A stretch of 12,778 nt of DNA from an uncultured Phascolarctobacterium sp. (lineage in GTDB: Bacteria > Bacillota > Negativicutes > Acidaminococcales > Acidaminococcaceae). The position numbers were made by a program, and so were the translations under genes. Shown in pieces: positions 1 through 6,800 of the stretch (its first letter is position 1; each line of letters starts with the position of its first letter). Location of the stretch: the NCBI GenBank assembly GCA_934234275.1, contig CAKQHU010000022.1:1-12778 (forward strand), given 5' to 3'. The notes under the pieces were generated by a model. The model was not told where the DNA came from and did not search any database. It worked only from the letters and a program-made list of their open reading frames with translations.

Positions 1-104
1 TTAAGGAAAAGCTTACCCGGAGTAAGGGAAAGTATCTGCGCCCTGCGAGGAAAACATTGTTGACTTTCATCATAATTTTATCGTGAATATTTTTCGATTG
101 GCAC
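1..104. other. Gene-free left edge
   Basis: No reading frame of note is seen on either strand. A minus-strand frame ending at position 1 is blocked by a stop at 13-15. CTTAC (12-16) and GTAAG (22-26) form a 5-bp inverted repeat. Read on the minus strand it is followed by a pyrimidine-rich CTTTTCCTT tail, so it could be a weak terminator for the minus-strand gene to its right, but the stem is too short to call. The rest is AT-rich and featureless. Confidence 0.5.
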
Positions 105-581
105 TCAAAGCGAGGGCTTCCCGCAGGTCGGGCAAGACCTAATCTTCCTTGCCTGACGAGTGGCACGCGCTCTCTGCTCTGCCTCAAGCGCACATAAAAG
201 GTTCTGCCAAAGATTCAGATACGGTTCATGCTCTGCGTAGTCTTCAAGGTGCCGCCGGATATCATCGGCAGCCAACACAAGAAACTTATCGTCCGGAAAC
301 CGAATGTGGCGCTTAATATAATCGGAAACTACCGCGGGCATATATGTGTTTCTGCCCATCGCATACCGTATTGCCGACAGCAGGATCAAACGAAAGTCAG
401 CGTCACAGATAGGGGCGAGCAGGTCCTGAGGGCACAACAGAAACTCCTTGCCATTATTCATGCATACGCGCAGCGGTCGTTGCTCCTCCGTTACCAGATT
501 CAATAGGCTACTGGTTCGCTCTTTCAGTTCATCAATGGTGATCGATTCATAGTCCTGACACGGGTTCACTTCATAATTCAT
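105..581 (-). CDS. Unrecognised 158-residue protein with C-terminal CxxC
   Basis: I do not recognise the family. The start is the ATG at 581, because a GGAGG lies 7 bases upstream. The ATG at 584 is adjacent and possible. A longer frame from 653 would begin upstream of the gene's own promoter and is unlikely. The protein looks soluble and mostly helical, with no signal peptide or membrane segment. It opens with an acidic stretch (YESITIDELKERTSSLL, residues 11-27), has a hydrophobic LLAPICDADFRLILLSAIRYAMG core (54-76, shown here in part: LLAPIC...YAMG), and ends in a basic tail with CPTCG at 150-154, half of a possible zinc site. It is transcribed away from the HTH gene and the sulfur operon. 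Sampled lines are about 52-62% GC, richer than the operon, so it probably belongs to the flanking chromosome or an older element rather than the defence cassette. Confidence 0.75.
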   Translation of the reverse strand: MNYEVNPCQDYESITIDELKERTSSLLNLVTEEQRPLRVCMNNGKEFLLCPQDLLAPICDADFRLILLSAIRYAMGRNTYMPAVVSDYIKRHIRFPDDKFLVLAADDIRRHLEDYAEHEPYLNLWQNLLCALEAEQRARATRQARKIRSCPTCGKPSL

Positions 582-624
582 CATTTGACCTCCAATCAGT
601 TTGTCCTCGCTATGAGGTGTTGGC

Positions 625-653
625 ATTGTAGCTCTGACTGCCCGGAGGTTCAA
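625..653 (-). promoter_or_regulatory. Sigma-A type promoter of the minus-strand gene
   Basis: Read on the minus strand there is TTGAAC (648-653), a 17-base spacer, and TACAAT (625-630). That is 4/6 and 5/6 to consensus with ideal spacing. Transcription would start near 617, about 35 bases before the preferred ATG at 581. Its position excludes the longer reading frame that starts at 653. Confidence 0.6.
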
Positions 654-710
654 CCGTTTTTTTAACGGCTCAAGAAAATATACGGTCTCCTAATTCATGT
701 GTTGTTATGA

Positions 711-720
711 GCTTATAAGC
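711..720. repeat. Perfect 10-bp palindrome
   Basis: GCTTATAAGC is identical to its reverse complement. It lies about 37 bases upstream of the plus-strand -35 box and about 58 bases upstream of the minus-strand -35 box. It could be an operator half-way between the divergent promoters, but a 10-bp palindrome can also occur by chance and no second copy was found. Confidence 0.3.
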
Positions 721-756
721 GGTGCCGAAATGTAGGGGGATAATGAAAGCTCGCGA

Positions 757-785
757 TTGCAATTGTTCGCCAAATGGTATATAAT
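757..785 (+). promoter_or_regulatory. Sigma-A type promoter for the HTH gene
   Basis: TTGCAA (757-762), a 17-base spacer and a perfect TATAAT (780-785). Start of transcription is expected near 792. It points toward the HTH gene at 934. With no clear terminator between that gene and 1224, transcripts could read through into the sulfur operon. Confidence 0.7.
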
Positions 786-797
786 TTCCCTAACAAA

Positions 798-835
798 CTC
801 GGAGTATCAGACTGTTTTTCCGAGAACGGTGATAC
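798..835 (+). promoter_or_regulatory. Leader with two interleaved inverted repeats
   Basis: CTCGGA (798-803) is complementary to TCCGAG (819-824), and GTATCA (804-809) is complementary to TGATAC (830-835). The two 5' arms are contiguous and the 3' arms follow in the same order, so the pairings cross. As RNA they are either alternative hairpins or a strained pseudoknot; the 5-base linker (825-829) looks too short for both to form fully. They begin about 6 bases after the predicted transcription start. As DNA they could be overlapping operators. No known riboswitch class was recognised. Confidence 0.35.
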
Positions 836-847
836 AAATGCGAGGGT

Positions 848-861
848 TGTCCCTTTTTATG
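848..861 (+). repeat. Copy 1 of TGTCCnTTTTnATG motif
   Basis: Reads TGTCCCTTTTTATG and matches 12 of 14 bases of the copy at 1127-1140. It lies 72 bases before the HTH ATG. An overlapping AGGG/CCCT pair (843-846 is GAGG-like, with CCCT at 851-854) followed by T residues could form a very weak 4-bp terminator-like hairpin, but I do not call it one. Confidence 0.3.
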
Positions 862-933
862 ATAGGCGTTGGCTGTATTTTAAGAGTGACCCAGCTATAT
901 AGTAGGGCTATTTCGTCTTGATGGAGTTTGAAT

Positions 934-1110
934 ATGGATTACATTTCAATTGCAGAAGTTGCTAAAAAATGGGGAATCACCCGTCGGCGGGTCCAGGTTC
1001 TGTGCGCTCAAGGCAGAATTCCGGGCTTGACAAAGTTCGGAAAATCATGGGCCATCCCAAAGGACGCCGAGAAACCCATAGATGCGCGTAAAAAGGGCAA
1101 TCAGATCTAA
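934..1110 (+). CDS. Small HTH regulator, excisionase/MerR-like (HTH_17 type)
   Basis: A 58-residue DNA-binding protein. The start is the ATG at 934, because GGAG at 923-926 sits 7 bases upstream; an in-frame TTG at 928 would be only 1 base from it. Residues 4-26 (SIAEVAKKWGIT then RRRVQVLCAQG) form the helix-turn-helix, and GRIPG plus FGKSWAIPKD (28-44) form the short wing typical of AlpA/excisionase-like proteins. The tail is basic. In Clostridia such stand-alone proteins are frequently found directly ahead of accessory and defence operons. It lies 113 bases upstream of the sulfur operon on the same strand, so the natural inference is a local regulator of that operon and possibly of itself. 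It could instead be an excisionase, but no integrase is seen. Sampled lines are 52-53% GC, like the left flank and unlike the operon. Confidence 0.85.
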   Translation: MDYISIAEVAKKWGITRRRVQVLCAQGRIPGLTKFGKSWAIPKDAEKPIDARKKGNQI

Positions 1111-1126
1111 AGTGCACATTAAGTAC

Positions 1127-1140
1127 TGTCCGTTTTAATG
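1127..1140 (+). repeat. Copy 2 of TGTCCnTTTTnATG motif
   Basis: Reads TGTCCGTTTTAATG, 12 of 14 bases identical to the copy at 848-861. This copy overlaps the imperfect palindrome at 1128-1143 just upstream of the sulfur-operon -10 box. Both copies precede a gene on the same strand, so a shared binding site is possible, but a match this good between two short AT-rich regions could also be chance. Confidence 0.3.
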
Positions 1141-1143
1141 GAC
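1128..1143. promoter_or_regulatory. Candidate operator palindrome
   Basis: GTCCGTTTTAATGGAC is an imperfect dyad with 6 of 8 pairs complementary. The outer GTCC/GGAC arms are perfect. It sits where the -35 element of the operon promoter would be, which fits a repressor site; the nearby HTH protein is the obvious candidate ligand. It is not followed by a T-run, so it is not a terminator. Confidence 0.4.
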
Positions 1144-1151
1144 CAAAAGTA

Positions 1152-1160
1152 TGCTACTAT
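1152..1160 (+). promoter_or_regulatory. Extended -10 promoter of the sulfur operon
   Basis: TG at 1152-1153, one base, then TACTAT (1155-1160) make an extended -10 element. The -35 region has only a TTTTAA-like match (1133-1138, 16-base spacer), overlapping the palindrome at 1128-1143. Transcription would begin near 1167, leaving a leader of about 57 bases before the sspD ATG. Confidence 0.45.
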
Positions 1161-1185
1161 AGATTAAAATATAGAAATAGCGTAT

Positions 1186-1210
1186 ACACATCTTGATGAC
1201 ACTGATGTGT
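1186..1210 (+). promoter_or_regulatory. Leader hairpin abutting the sspD ribosome binding site
   Basis: ACACATC (1186-1192) and GATGTGT (1204-1210) are perfectly complementary, with an 11-base loop and a possible further U-G pair (1185/1211). The 3' arm ends directly at GGGAG (1211-1215), the ribosome binding site of the next gene. The hairpin could tune translation or protect the mRNA 5' end. No T-run follows, so it is not a terminator. Confidence 0.4.
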
Positions 1211-1223
1211 GGGAGAATCAAAA

Positions 1224-2939
1224 ATGTGGTGTAAAACCTGTAATATTGAAACAAACGAAGAACTCTGCCCGGTTTGCGGCTCTGCGACAATTGAAGATAT
1301 TCCTACCGAGGTATATTGGTGCGCTCATTGTGAAACTCCAGTTATTCAAGTAGCAACACAAGCTGACAAGGGATTCTGCCCTTTGTGCAAGAGAAAAATG
1401 CAGTATCTCTCTGCGGATTTGCGACCTGTATTTCCGGAGGAACGATTGTTGCTCGAATTGCTTTTGGGTGAGGAACCATTTACCTATGTCGAAAAGTCTG
1501 TATGGGCAGCAAATAGTCGGTATTATATCAATGGGAAATCTGTTTCGATCCCAAGTAAAACATTCCAGGAAGCCAACACAGATGCCTTATCTAAAGCGCT
1601 TGAGCAAAATAAAGGCCAGAATACTTATGAGTATTTTGATAAGCATATTGCCAGTTTTATCAAAGCAAATAAACTAAGATTACATTATCTCAAAGATGAA
1701 GCTTACACATTTATCAAGAAAGCAACAGAAAAATATGATGAGGAACATATCGTGCTGTCGTTTTCCGGCGGCAAGGATTCTACAGTAACAGCAGATATCG
1801 TCATTAAAACTCTTGGTAATCCGAGCTTGGTTCATATTTTTGGCGATACAACATTAGAGTTCCCATCAACAATCGAATACGCAGCAAGATATAGAGAAAG
1901 CCACCCTCTTGCAATTTTCCAAGTCGCAAAAAATAGAGAACAGATTTTTTACGATGTTTGTGAAGACATCGGTCCACCAGCGAGAATGATGCGTTGGTGC
2001 TGTTCCATGTTTAAGACTGGTCCCATTACCAGAGTCATAAACAGTTTGTACCGCAATCAGCAGATTCTGACCTTTTATGGAATAAGAAAATCGGAGTCTG
2101 TGAGCCGGAGCAAGTATAACCGTATTGAAGATAATGCAGAGTCCGTAAAAATCCAGCAACAAACAGTTGCGTCTCCGATTTTCTTTTGGAAAGACTTTGA
2201 TATTTGGCTCTATATTCTATCCGAAAAGGTAGACTTTAACGATGCATATAAATTGGGGTACGATCGTGTAGGCTGCTGGTGCTGTCCAAACAACAACCAG
2301 CGTGCACAGTTCTTATCCAGAATCTATATGCCGGAACAGTCTAAAAAGTGGAGAAACTTTCTGATAAGGTTTGCCGAAAAAATCGGAAAGCCGGATGCTG
2401 AAGTATATGTTGACACCGGAAAATGGAAGGCCCGCCAGGGCGGAAATGGCCTTGCCGCAGCTGGCGATGTGAAAATTCGGTTTACAAATTGCACTACGGA
2501 AGATCACGCAAAAATTTACAGCTTAGTGCGCCCCTTGGACAATGATTTGATAGGTATGTTTACTCCGTTCGGGAGAGTTGCCCCGGAATTGGGGCAAAAA
2601 CTCTTAAACGAAGTTTTGGTTCTTGATATCAAAGCCAATGTTCCTATCATTTCCATCCAGCCATTTGGCCAAGACGGATATAAACATGCTATAAAAGTAA
2701 GAACTATGAATGTGGCGGATCACGAGTCTTTGCAACGCATGATTGGATATCAGATTCGTAAGTTCAACGCCTGCCGTAAATGTTTAAAGTGCGAATCACT
2801 CTGTCGGGCGGGAGCTATTTCTATCGTTGGTGATAGCTATTATATTAACCCTGATAAGTGTGTACGATGCAAAATGTGTGTTACTGCCAAATATTTGGAC
2901 GGTGGCTGCATGATGGATAAATATCTAAGAACAAAGTAG
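1224..2939 (+). CDS. sspD: PAPS-reductase-like sulfurtransferase (SspD type) with zinc ribbons and ferredoxin domain
   Basis: This 571-residue protein is predicted to activate and transfer sulfur for DNA phosphorothioation. The ATG at 1224 is chosen because GGGAG (1211-1215) is 8 bases upstream; the in-frame GTG at 1209 would place that site inside the gene. Two N-terminal zinc ribbons use C3/C6/C15/C18 and C33/C36/C52/C55. The PP-loop ATP pyrophosphatase motif SGGKDS is at 181-186. RWCC (C259, C260) and GCWCC (C351, C353, C354) are placed like the redox or sulfur-carrying cysteines of PAPS-reductase/DndC relatives. The C-terminus is a two-cluster ferredoxin domain: C517/C520/C523/C527 and C546/C549/C552/C562. 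The DUF4007 protein, large ATPase and desulfurase that follow support the SspD role. Alternatives are an ordinary sulfate-assimilation enzyme or a tRNA-thiolation relative, which the neighbours argue against. The fused zinc and Fe-S domains are larger than a minimal PP-loop sulfurtransferase needs. Confidence 0.85.
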   Translation: MWCKTCNIETNEELCPVCGSATIEDIPTEVYWCAHCETPVIQVATQADKGFCPLCKRKMQYLSADLRPVFPEERLLLELLLGEEPFTYVEKSVWAANSRYYINGKSVSIPSKTFQEANTDALSKALEQNKGQNTYEYFDKHIASFIKANKLRLHYLKDEAYTFIKKATEKYDEEHIVLSFSGGKDSTVTADIVIKTLGNPSLVHIFGDTTLEFPSTIEYAARYRESHPLAIFQVAKNREQIFYDVCEDIGPPARMMRWCCSMFKTGPITRVINSLYRNQQILTFYGIRKSESVSRSKYNRIEDNAESVKIQQQTVASPIFFWKDFDIWLYILSEKVDFNDAYKLGYDRVGCWCCPNNNQRAQFLSRIYMPEQSKKWRNFLIRFAEKIGKPDAEVYVDTGKWKARQGGNGLAAAGDVKIRFTNCTTEDHAKIYSLVRPLDNDLIGMFTPFGRVAPELGQKLLNEVLVLDIKANVPIISIQPFGQDGYKHAIKVRTMNVADHESLQRMIGYQIRKFNACRKCLKCESLCRAGAISIVGDSYYINPDKCVRCKMCVTAKYLDGGCMMDKYLRTK

Positions 2940-2960
2940 GACATTGGGAGGTATGTATCG

Positions 2961-3851
2961 ATGGCAATGAAATTTCGTGCCCATGATACATTTTTCATTA
3001 GAAAAGGTTGGCTGAGCAAGGGCATGAAGTATGTCCACAATAGAGCTGATGTCTTTGTCTCTCGGGACGAAAATCCAACGGATGTACTTGGCATTGGTAC
3101 GAATATGGTAAAGGCCCTACGCTACTGGCTGCAAGCTGTTGGGGTAACACAGGAGCCTGCGACAGGACGGCGCGTTCAGACCTTTACGGAGCTTGGCAAC
3201 CAGATTTATGAGCATGACCGGTACATTGAAGAGCTTGGGACGCTCCATCTCTTGCATTATAAATTGGCCTCTAATAAAGAAGAGGCAACAGCATGGTACT
3301 TTTTCTTCAATGAATTCAAGATGACCGAGTTCACAAAAGAAGATTTTGTTTCTGCTCTGCAGAGTTATGTGCTGATGAGTGACGAAGATATTTCTGTTGC
3401 GCTTCGTTCCCTCAACGATGATTTTGCATGCATTGTAAATACCTATTTGCCAAGATATAAATCAGCCCCTGGAAGGATATCTCCCGAAAATAACATAGAC
3501 TGCCCGTTTGGAGAACTGGGATTTATCGATATCTTGAGTAAGGAAAAACGCACTTACAAGAAATCAATCCCGGCGGCTAAGAGCTTTAGTCCTTGGATTA
3601 TTCTGGCGGTCATCGTGGATCAAGTAGCAGGCAGAGAGGAAATCGCATTAAACGAGCTTCTGACAGCTCCGTGCAACATTGGCCGAATTTTTAACATGGA
3701 TGCGATTACAATGCTTGATGTACTCCATCGGGCAGAAAAAACTGGCGAGATTAAAATTATCAGAACAGCTGGTTTGGACATTGTCCGCTTAAGCAATCAG
3801 CGAACATTTCAAGAATGCGTAGAAATGTATTATGCAAGTATTGAAGAGTAA
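2961..3851 (+). CDS. sspB: DUF4007 protein, SspB-type phosphorothioation DNA nickase
   Basis: A 296-residue DUF4007 protein. In characterised Ssp systems the DUF4007 protein SspB nicks DNA, and the nick is thought to allow sulfur insertion into one strand. Visible family signatures are FRAHDTF followed by RKGWLSKG (5-21), LGIGTNMVKALRYWL (43-57), ELGTLHLLHYKL (91-102) and CPFGELGFI (181-189). The C-terminal part (about 225-285) looks like a small winged-helix-type fold. It has no membrane segment. The start is supported by GGGAGG at 2946-2951, 9 bases upstream. It begins 21 bases after sspD and ends 18 bases before the ATPase gene, so all three are co-transcribed. I cannot assign catalytic residues by eye. 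The length is what I expect for the family, and nothing looks broken. Confidence 0.9.
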   Translation: MAMKFRAHDTFFIRKGWLSKGMKYVHNRADVFVSRDENPTDVLGIGTNMVKALRYWLQAVGVTQEPATGRRVQTFTELGNQIYEHDRYIEELGTLHLLHYKLASNKEEATAWYFFFNEFKMTEFTKEDFVSALQSYVLMSDEDISVALRSLNDDFACIVNTYLPRYKSAPGRISPENNIDCPFGELGFIDILSKEKRTYKKSIPAAKSFSPWIILAVIVDQVAGREEIALNELLTAPCNIGRIFNMDAITMLDVLHRAEKTGEIKIIRTAGLDIVRLSNQRTFQECVEMYYASIEE

Positions 3852-3869
3852 GATTAGGAGAACACGGAA

Positions 3870-6800
3870 ATGAGTAATATGATTTCTGTTGCTTCGGGTT
3901 TTCAGTATTCTGTGAATATTGGATATGACCTGAACAATGATGACAAACTCAAGAATTTCATACCGACTCAATCAGCACTTACTCTTCTCGAGGATATTCT
4001 TTTGAGCACTCGAATTACCTCTACTGAAAGGGCTCGAGTTTTAATTGGCGCCTACGGAAAGGGAAAATCACATATTATTCTGATGATCCTCTCCATTTTG
4101 GTGAAAAAGGATATATCCCTGTTTGAAAAGCTTCTGCCGAAATTGGAGAGTAACGAGCGACTGCATCAGTATGTGCTGAATTATTATGAAAGTGACCAAA
4201 AACTTCTTCCTGTAATTATTAATGGTAGTAATACCAGCCTTTCGCAGGCGTTTCTACTGGCACTTCAGAGAACATTGGCAGAAAATGAACTGCTGGATAT
4301 TATGCCGGAAACCAACTACAAGGCAGCAGTTGCAGTGATTCAGCGGTGGAAAACTGATTTCCCAGATACCTATTTGCAGCTGCAAAAGGCGATTGATGAA
4401 CCTATCGGGAAATTCATTGAAGATCTTGAAGATTATAGTACTACCACATATGAGAAATTTGAACGCATTTACCCCACACTGACCGCTGGCAGCGTATTCA
4501 GTCCGTTTCTTGGCTTTGACGTTGTAGAACTGTATGAAAGTGCTGTTCGGGGATTGCGTTCAAAAGGATATACTGGTATTTATGTTGTTTATGATGAGTT
4601 CAGTAAGTTCTTAGAGGCGAATATCTCTGAGGCTTCTGTCAGCGATACAAAGATGCTGCAGGATTTTGCCGAAAAGTGTAATCGCAGCGGTCAGAATCAA
4701 ATTCATTTGATGCTGATTTCTCATAAAGAAATTGCCAATTATATTGATGCTTTGCCCAAGCAGAAGGTCGATGGTTGGAGGGGAGTATCTGAGCGTTTTA
4801 AACATATCCACCTGAATAACAACTTTACCCAGACCTATGAAATCATTGCGTCTGTGATTCAAAAAGATGCCGCTCTTTGGGCGGAGTTTTGTCAGCATCA
4901 TAAAGGAGAGTTTGATAGCGTAAAACATCGCTATGCAAATCACGCGATGTTCGCAGATGCTACAAGAAAGGACTTAAAGCATATCCTCTACTCCTGTTAT
5001 CCGCTGCATCCTGTTTCGACATATGTTCTTCCGAGATTGTCTGAACGAGTTGCTCAGAACGAAAGGACTTTGTTTACTTTCTTGTCTGCAATGGGTACAT
5101 CTACATTGCCGGAATTCCTCGCAAGTTATGATGACCAATGTTTTGATGTAATTACCCCGGATGAAATTTACGATTACTTTGAGCCGCTGTTTAGAAAAGA
5201 GGTTTATACCAGCGAGATCCATCAAACATATTTACTAACCACAGCCATTCTGCCAAAACTTCAACAGGAATCTCTGGAAAGTAAAATCGTAAAAACGCTG
5301 TCGCTCATTTATGTTTTGGAGCAGTTTGAAAAACTGAAGCCGACCAAAGACGAAATCGTCGGTATCTTCTCTATAAACTATACTGTTGAAGAAATTGAGG
5401 AAGCAATCGCCAACCTTATCGAGAAAGAATATGTTGTTTACTTAAAGAGAAGCAATGATTATTTGCGTTTAAAGCAGACATCGGGTGTTGATATCGGTCA
5501 AAAGATTCGAGATACCCTTGCGGCAGTGGGCGGAAAAGTTTCAACAAAAGCAACTTTGAATGCTTCAAATTTTGATAACTATATTTATCCCTCTCGTTAC
5601 AATGACGAGAGAGAAATGACTCGCTATTTTTCTTTTGAGTTTATCGATGAGGATGAAGTTCGCCCGGATACTGACTGGACTATAAAGGGTGAAGCAATAG
5701 ATGCGGATGGTGTAGTGTACGGCGTTATTCCCAAGAGCGATGAATCTATCAGTCGACTTCATGATGAACTGCTTCAATCCAGCGCCAGTCATCAACGTTT
5801 CCTTTTCATCCTTCCTAAGAAGTATAAAGAGATCACTGAGATCATCCAAGAATTTAATGCTGTGTCATTGCTGAGAGAACAGGCATCCGGAGACAAAATC
5901 CTGTTTGACGAATATGAGGTCGTATACGAGGACCTTCGCGAAGTGATTTCTGACTTTATAAGCACTTACACACACCCGGAAAACTTTAAGTCCACTTACA
6001 TTTACATGGGCGAAGAGATGTCCATTACTCGAAAAGCTGCGCTTACAGGGTTGCTGTCAGACATTTGCGACGATGTGTATTCCCTTACACCAGTTGTCAA
6101 CAACGAAGCGATTAATCGCAATGACATTACTTCTATCGCAAGCAACAGCAGAAGTAAAATAATTGCCGGATTACTTAGAAATGAGTTGGAACACAACCTC
6201 GGTCTGTCAGGTTCTGGCCAGGAAGTTTCTATTATGAGAAGCACGCTCTTGCGGACAGGGGTTCTCGTAACAGATAATTCTCTTGTTCGTATTGAGTTGA
6301 AGCCGGATGATGAGCTGATTAGAAACATGTTGATGACCATCGTTGGCTTCATTCAGGAGACCAAAGTTGCTGGTAGTGTGTCTTTTGGCGTGCTGTATCG
6401 TCGCTTGGCAGCACCAGAAAATCATATCGGTTTACGTAAGGGGCTTATCCCCATTTACTTGGCGGCAGTGTTCCATGAGTTTAAGCAAGAGCTGATTTTA
6501 CAAGACAGATTCGGACAAGTTTCTATTACTGCTGATACATTGCTTCAAGTAAATGCTAACCCGGATGGATTCACATTAGCATATTTGGATTGGGATCCTG
6601 AAAAGGCAGAGTTTATCCAGCGACTTGCAGATATCTTCTCTGATTATGTAATTGAGGCCGAAAAACTGGTTAATGCCTATGATTATGTAGTGTCTGCAAT
6701 GAAACGCTGGTATATGGCATTGCCTAAATATGCAAAGGAGCTCAAGCGCAGCGTAAAAGGACAGAAGGTTGATAAACGTTATTTAGCCATGCTGCGGTTG

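Larger units (their letters stand above)
585..933. other. Divergent intergenic region (about 350 bases)
   Basis: No gene is supported here. It holds back-to-back promoters: one on the minus strand at 625-653 and one on the plus strand at 757-785. Other visible elements are an inverted repeat CCGTT (654-658) / AACGG (664-668) around a T-run, a perfect 10-bp palindrome at 711-720, two overlapping inverted repeats in the plus-strand leader (798-835), and a 14-base motif at 848-861 that recurs in front of the sulfur operon. The leader between the predicted start near 792 and the HTH ATG at 934 is long, about 140 bases, and has no convincing reading frame. Confidence 0.6.

Noticed and set aside
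228..506. Plus-strand frame of 92 residues opposite the left gene
   Set aside because: It is antisense to a gene with its own promoter and ribosome binding site. It has no ribosome binding site of its own and no protein-like motif.
651..653. Upstream start extending the left gene to 182 residues
   Set aside because: The start codon overlaps the -35 box of the gene's own promoter (625-653), while GGAGG with 7-base spacing marks the ATG at 581.
654..668. CCGTT/AACGG inverted repeat with T-run as a terminator
   Set aside because: The T-run is in the loop, not after the stem, and it lies upstream of both divergent genes' starts.
843..858. AGGG/CCCT hairpin followed by Ts as a terminator or attenuator
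   Set aside because: Only 4 bp of stem, so too weak to claim.
1128..1143. GTCC/GGAC dyad as a terminator of the HTH gene
   Set aside because: No T-run follows on either reading that would end HTH transcription, and it sits at promoter position, so an operator is the better reading.
1209..1211. GTG start for the PAPS-reductase-like gene
   Set aside because: The ribosome binding site GGGAG (1211-1215) would lie inside the gene. The ATG at 1224 has correct spacing.
4611..4943. Minus-strand frame of 110 residues inside the large ATPase gene, and similar antisense frames along the operon
   Set aside because: They are shadows of strongly motif-supported plus-strand genes, without start signals or recognisable domains.
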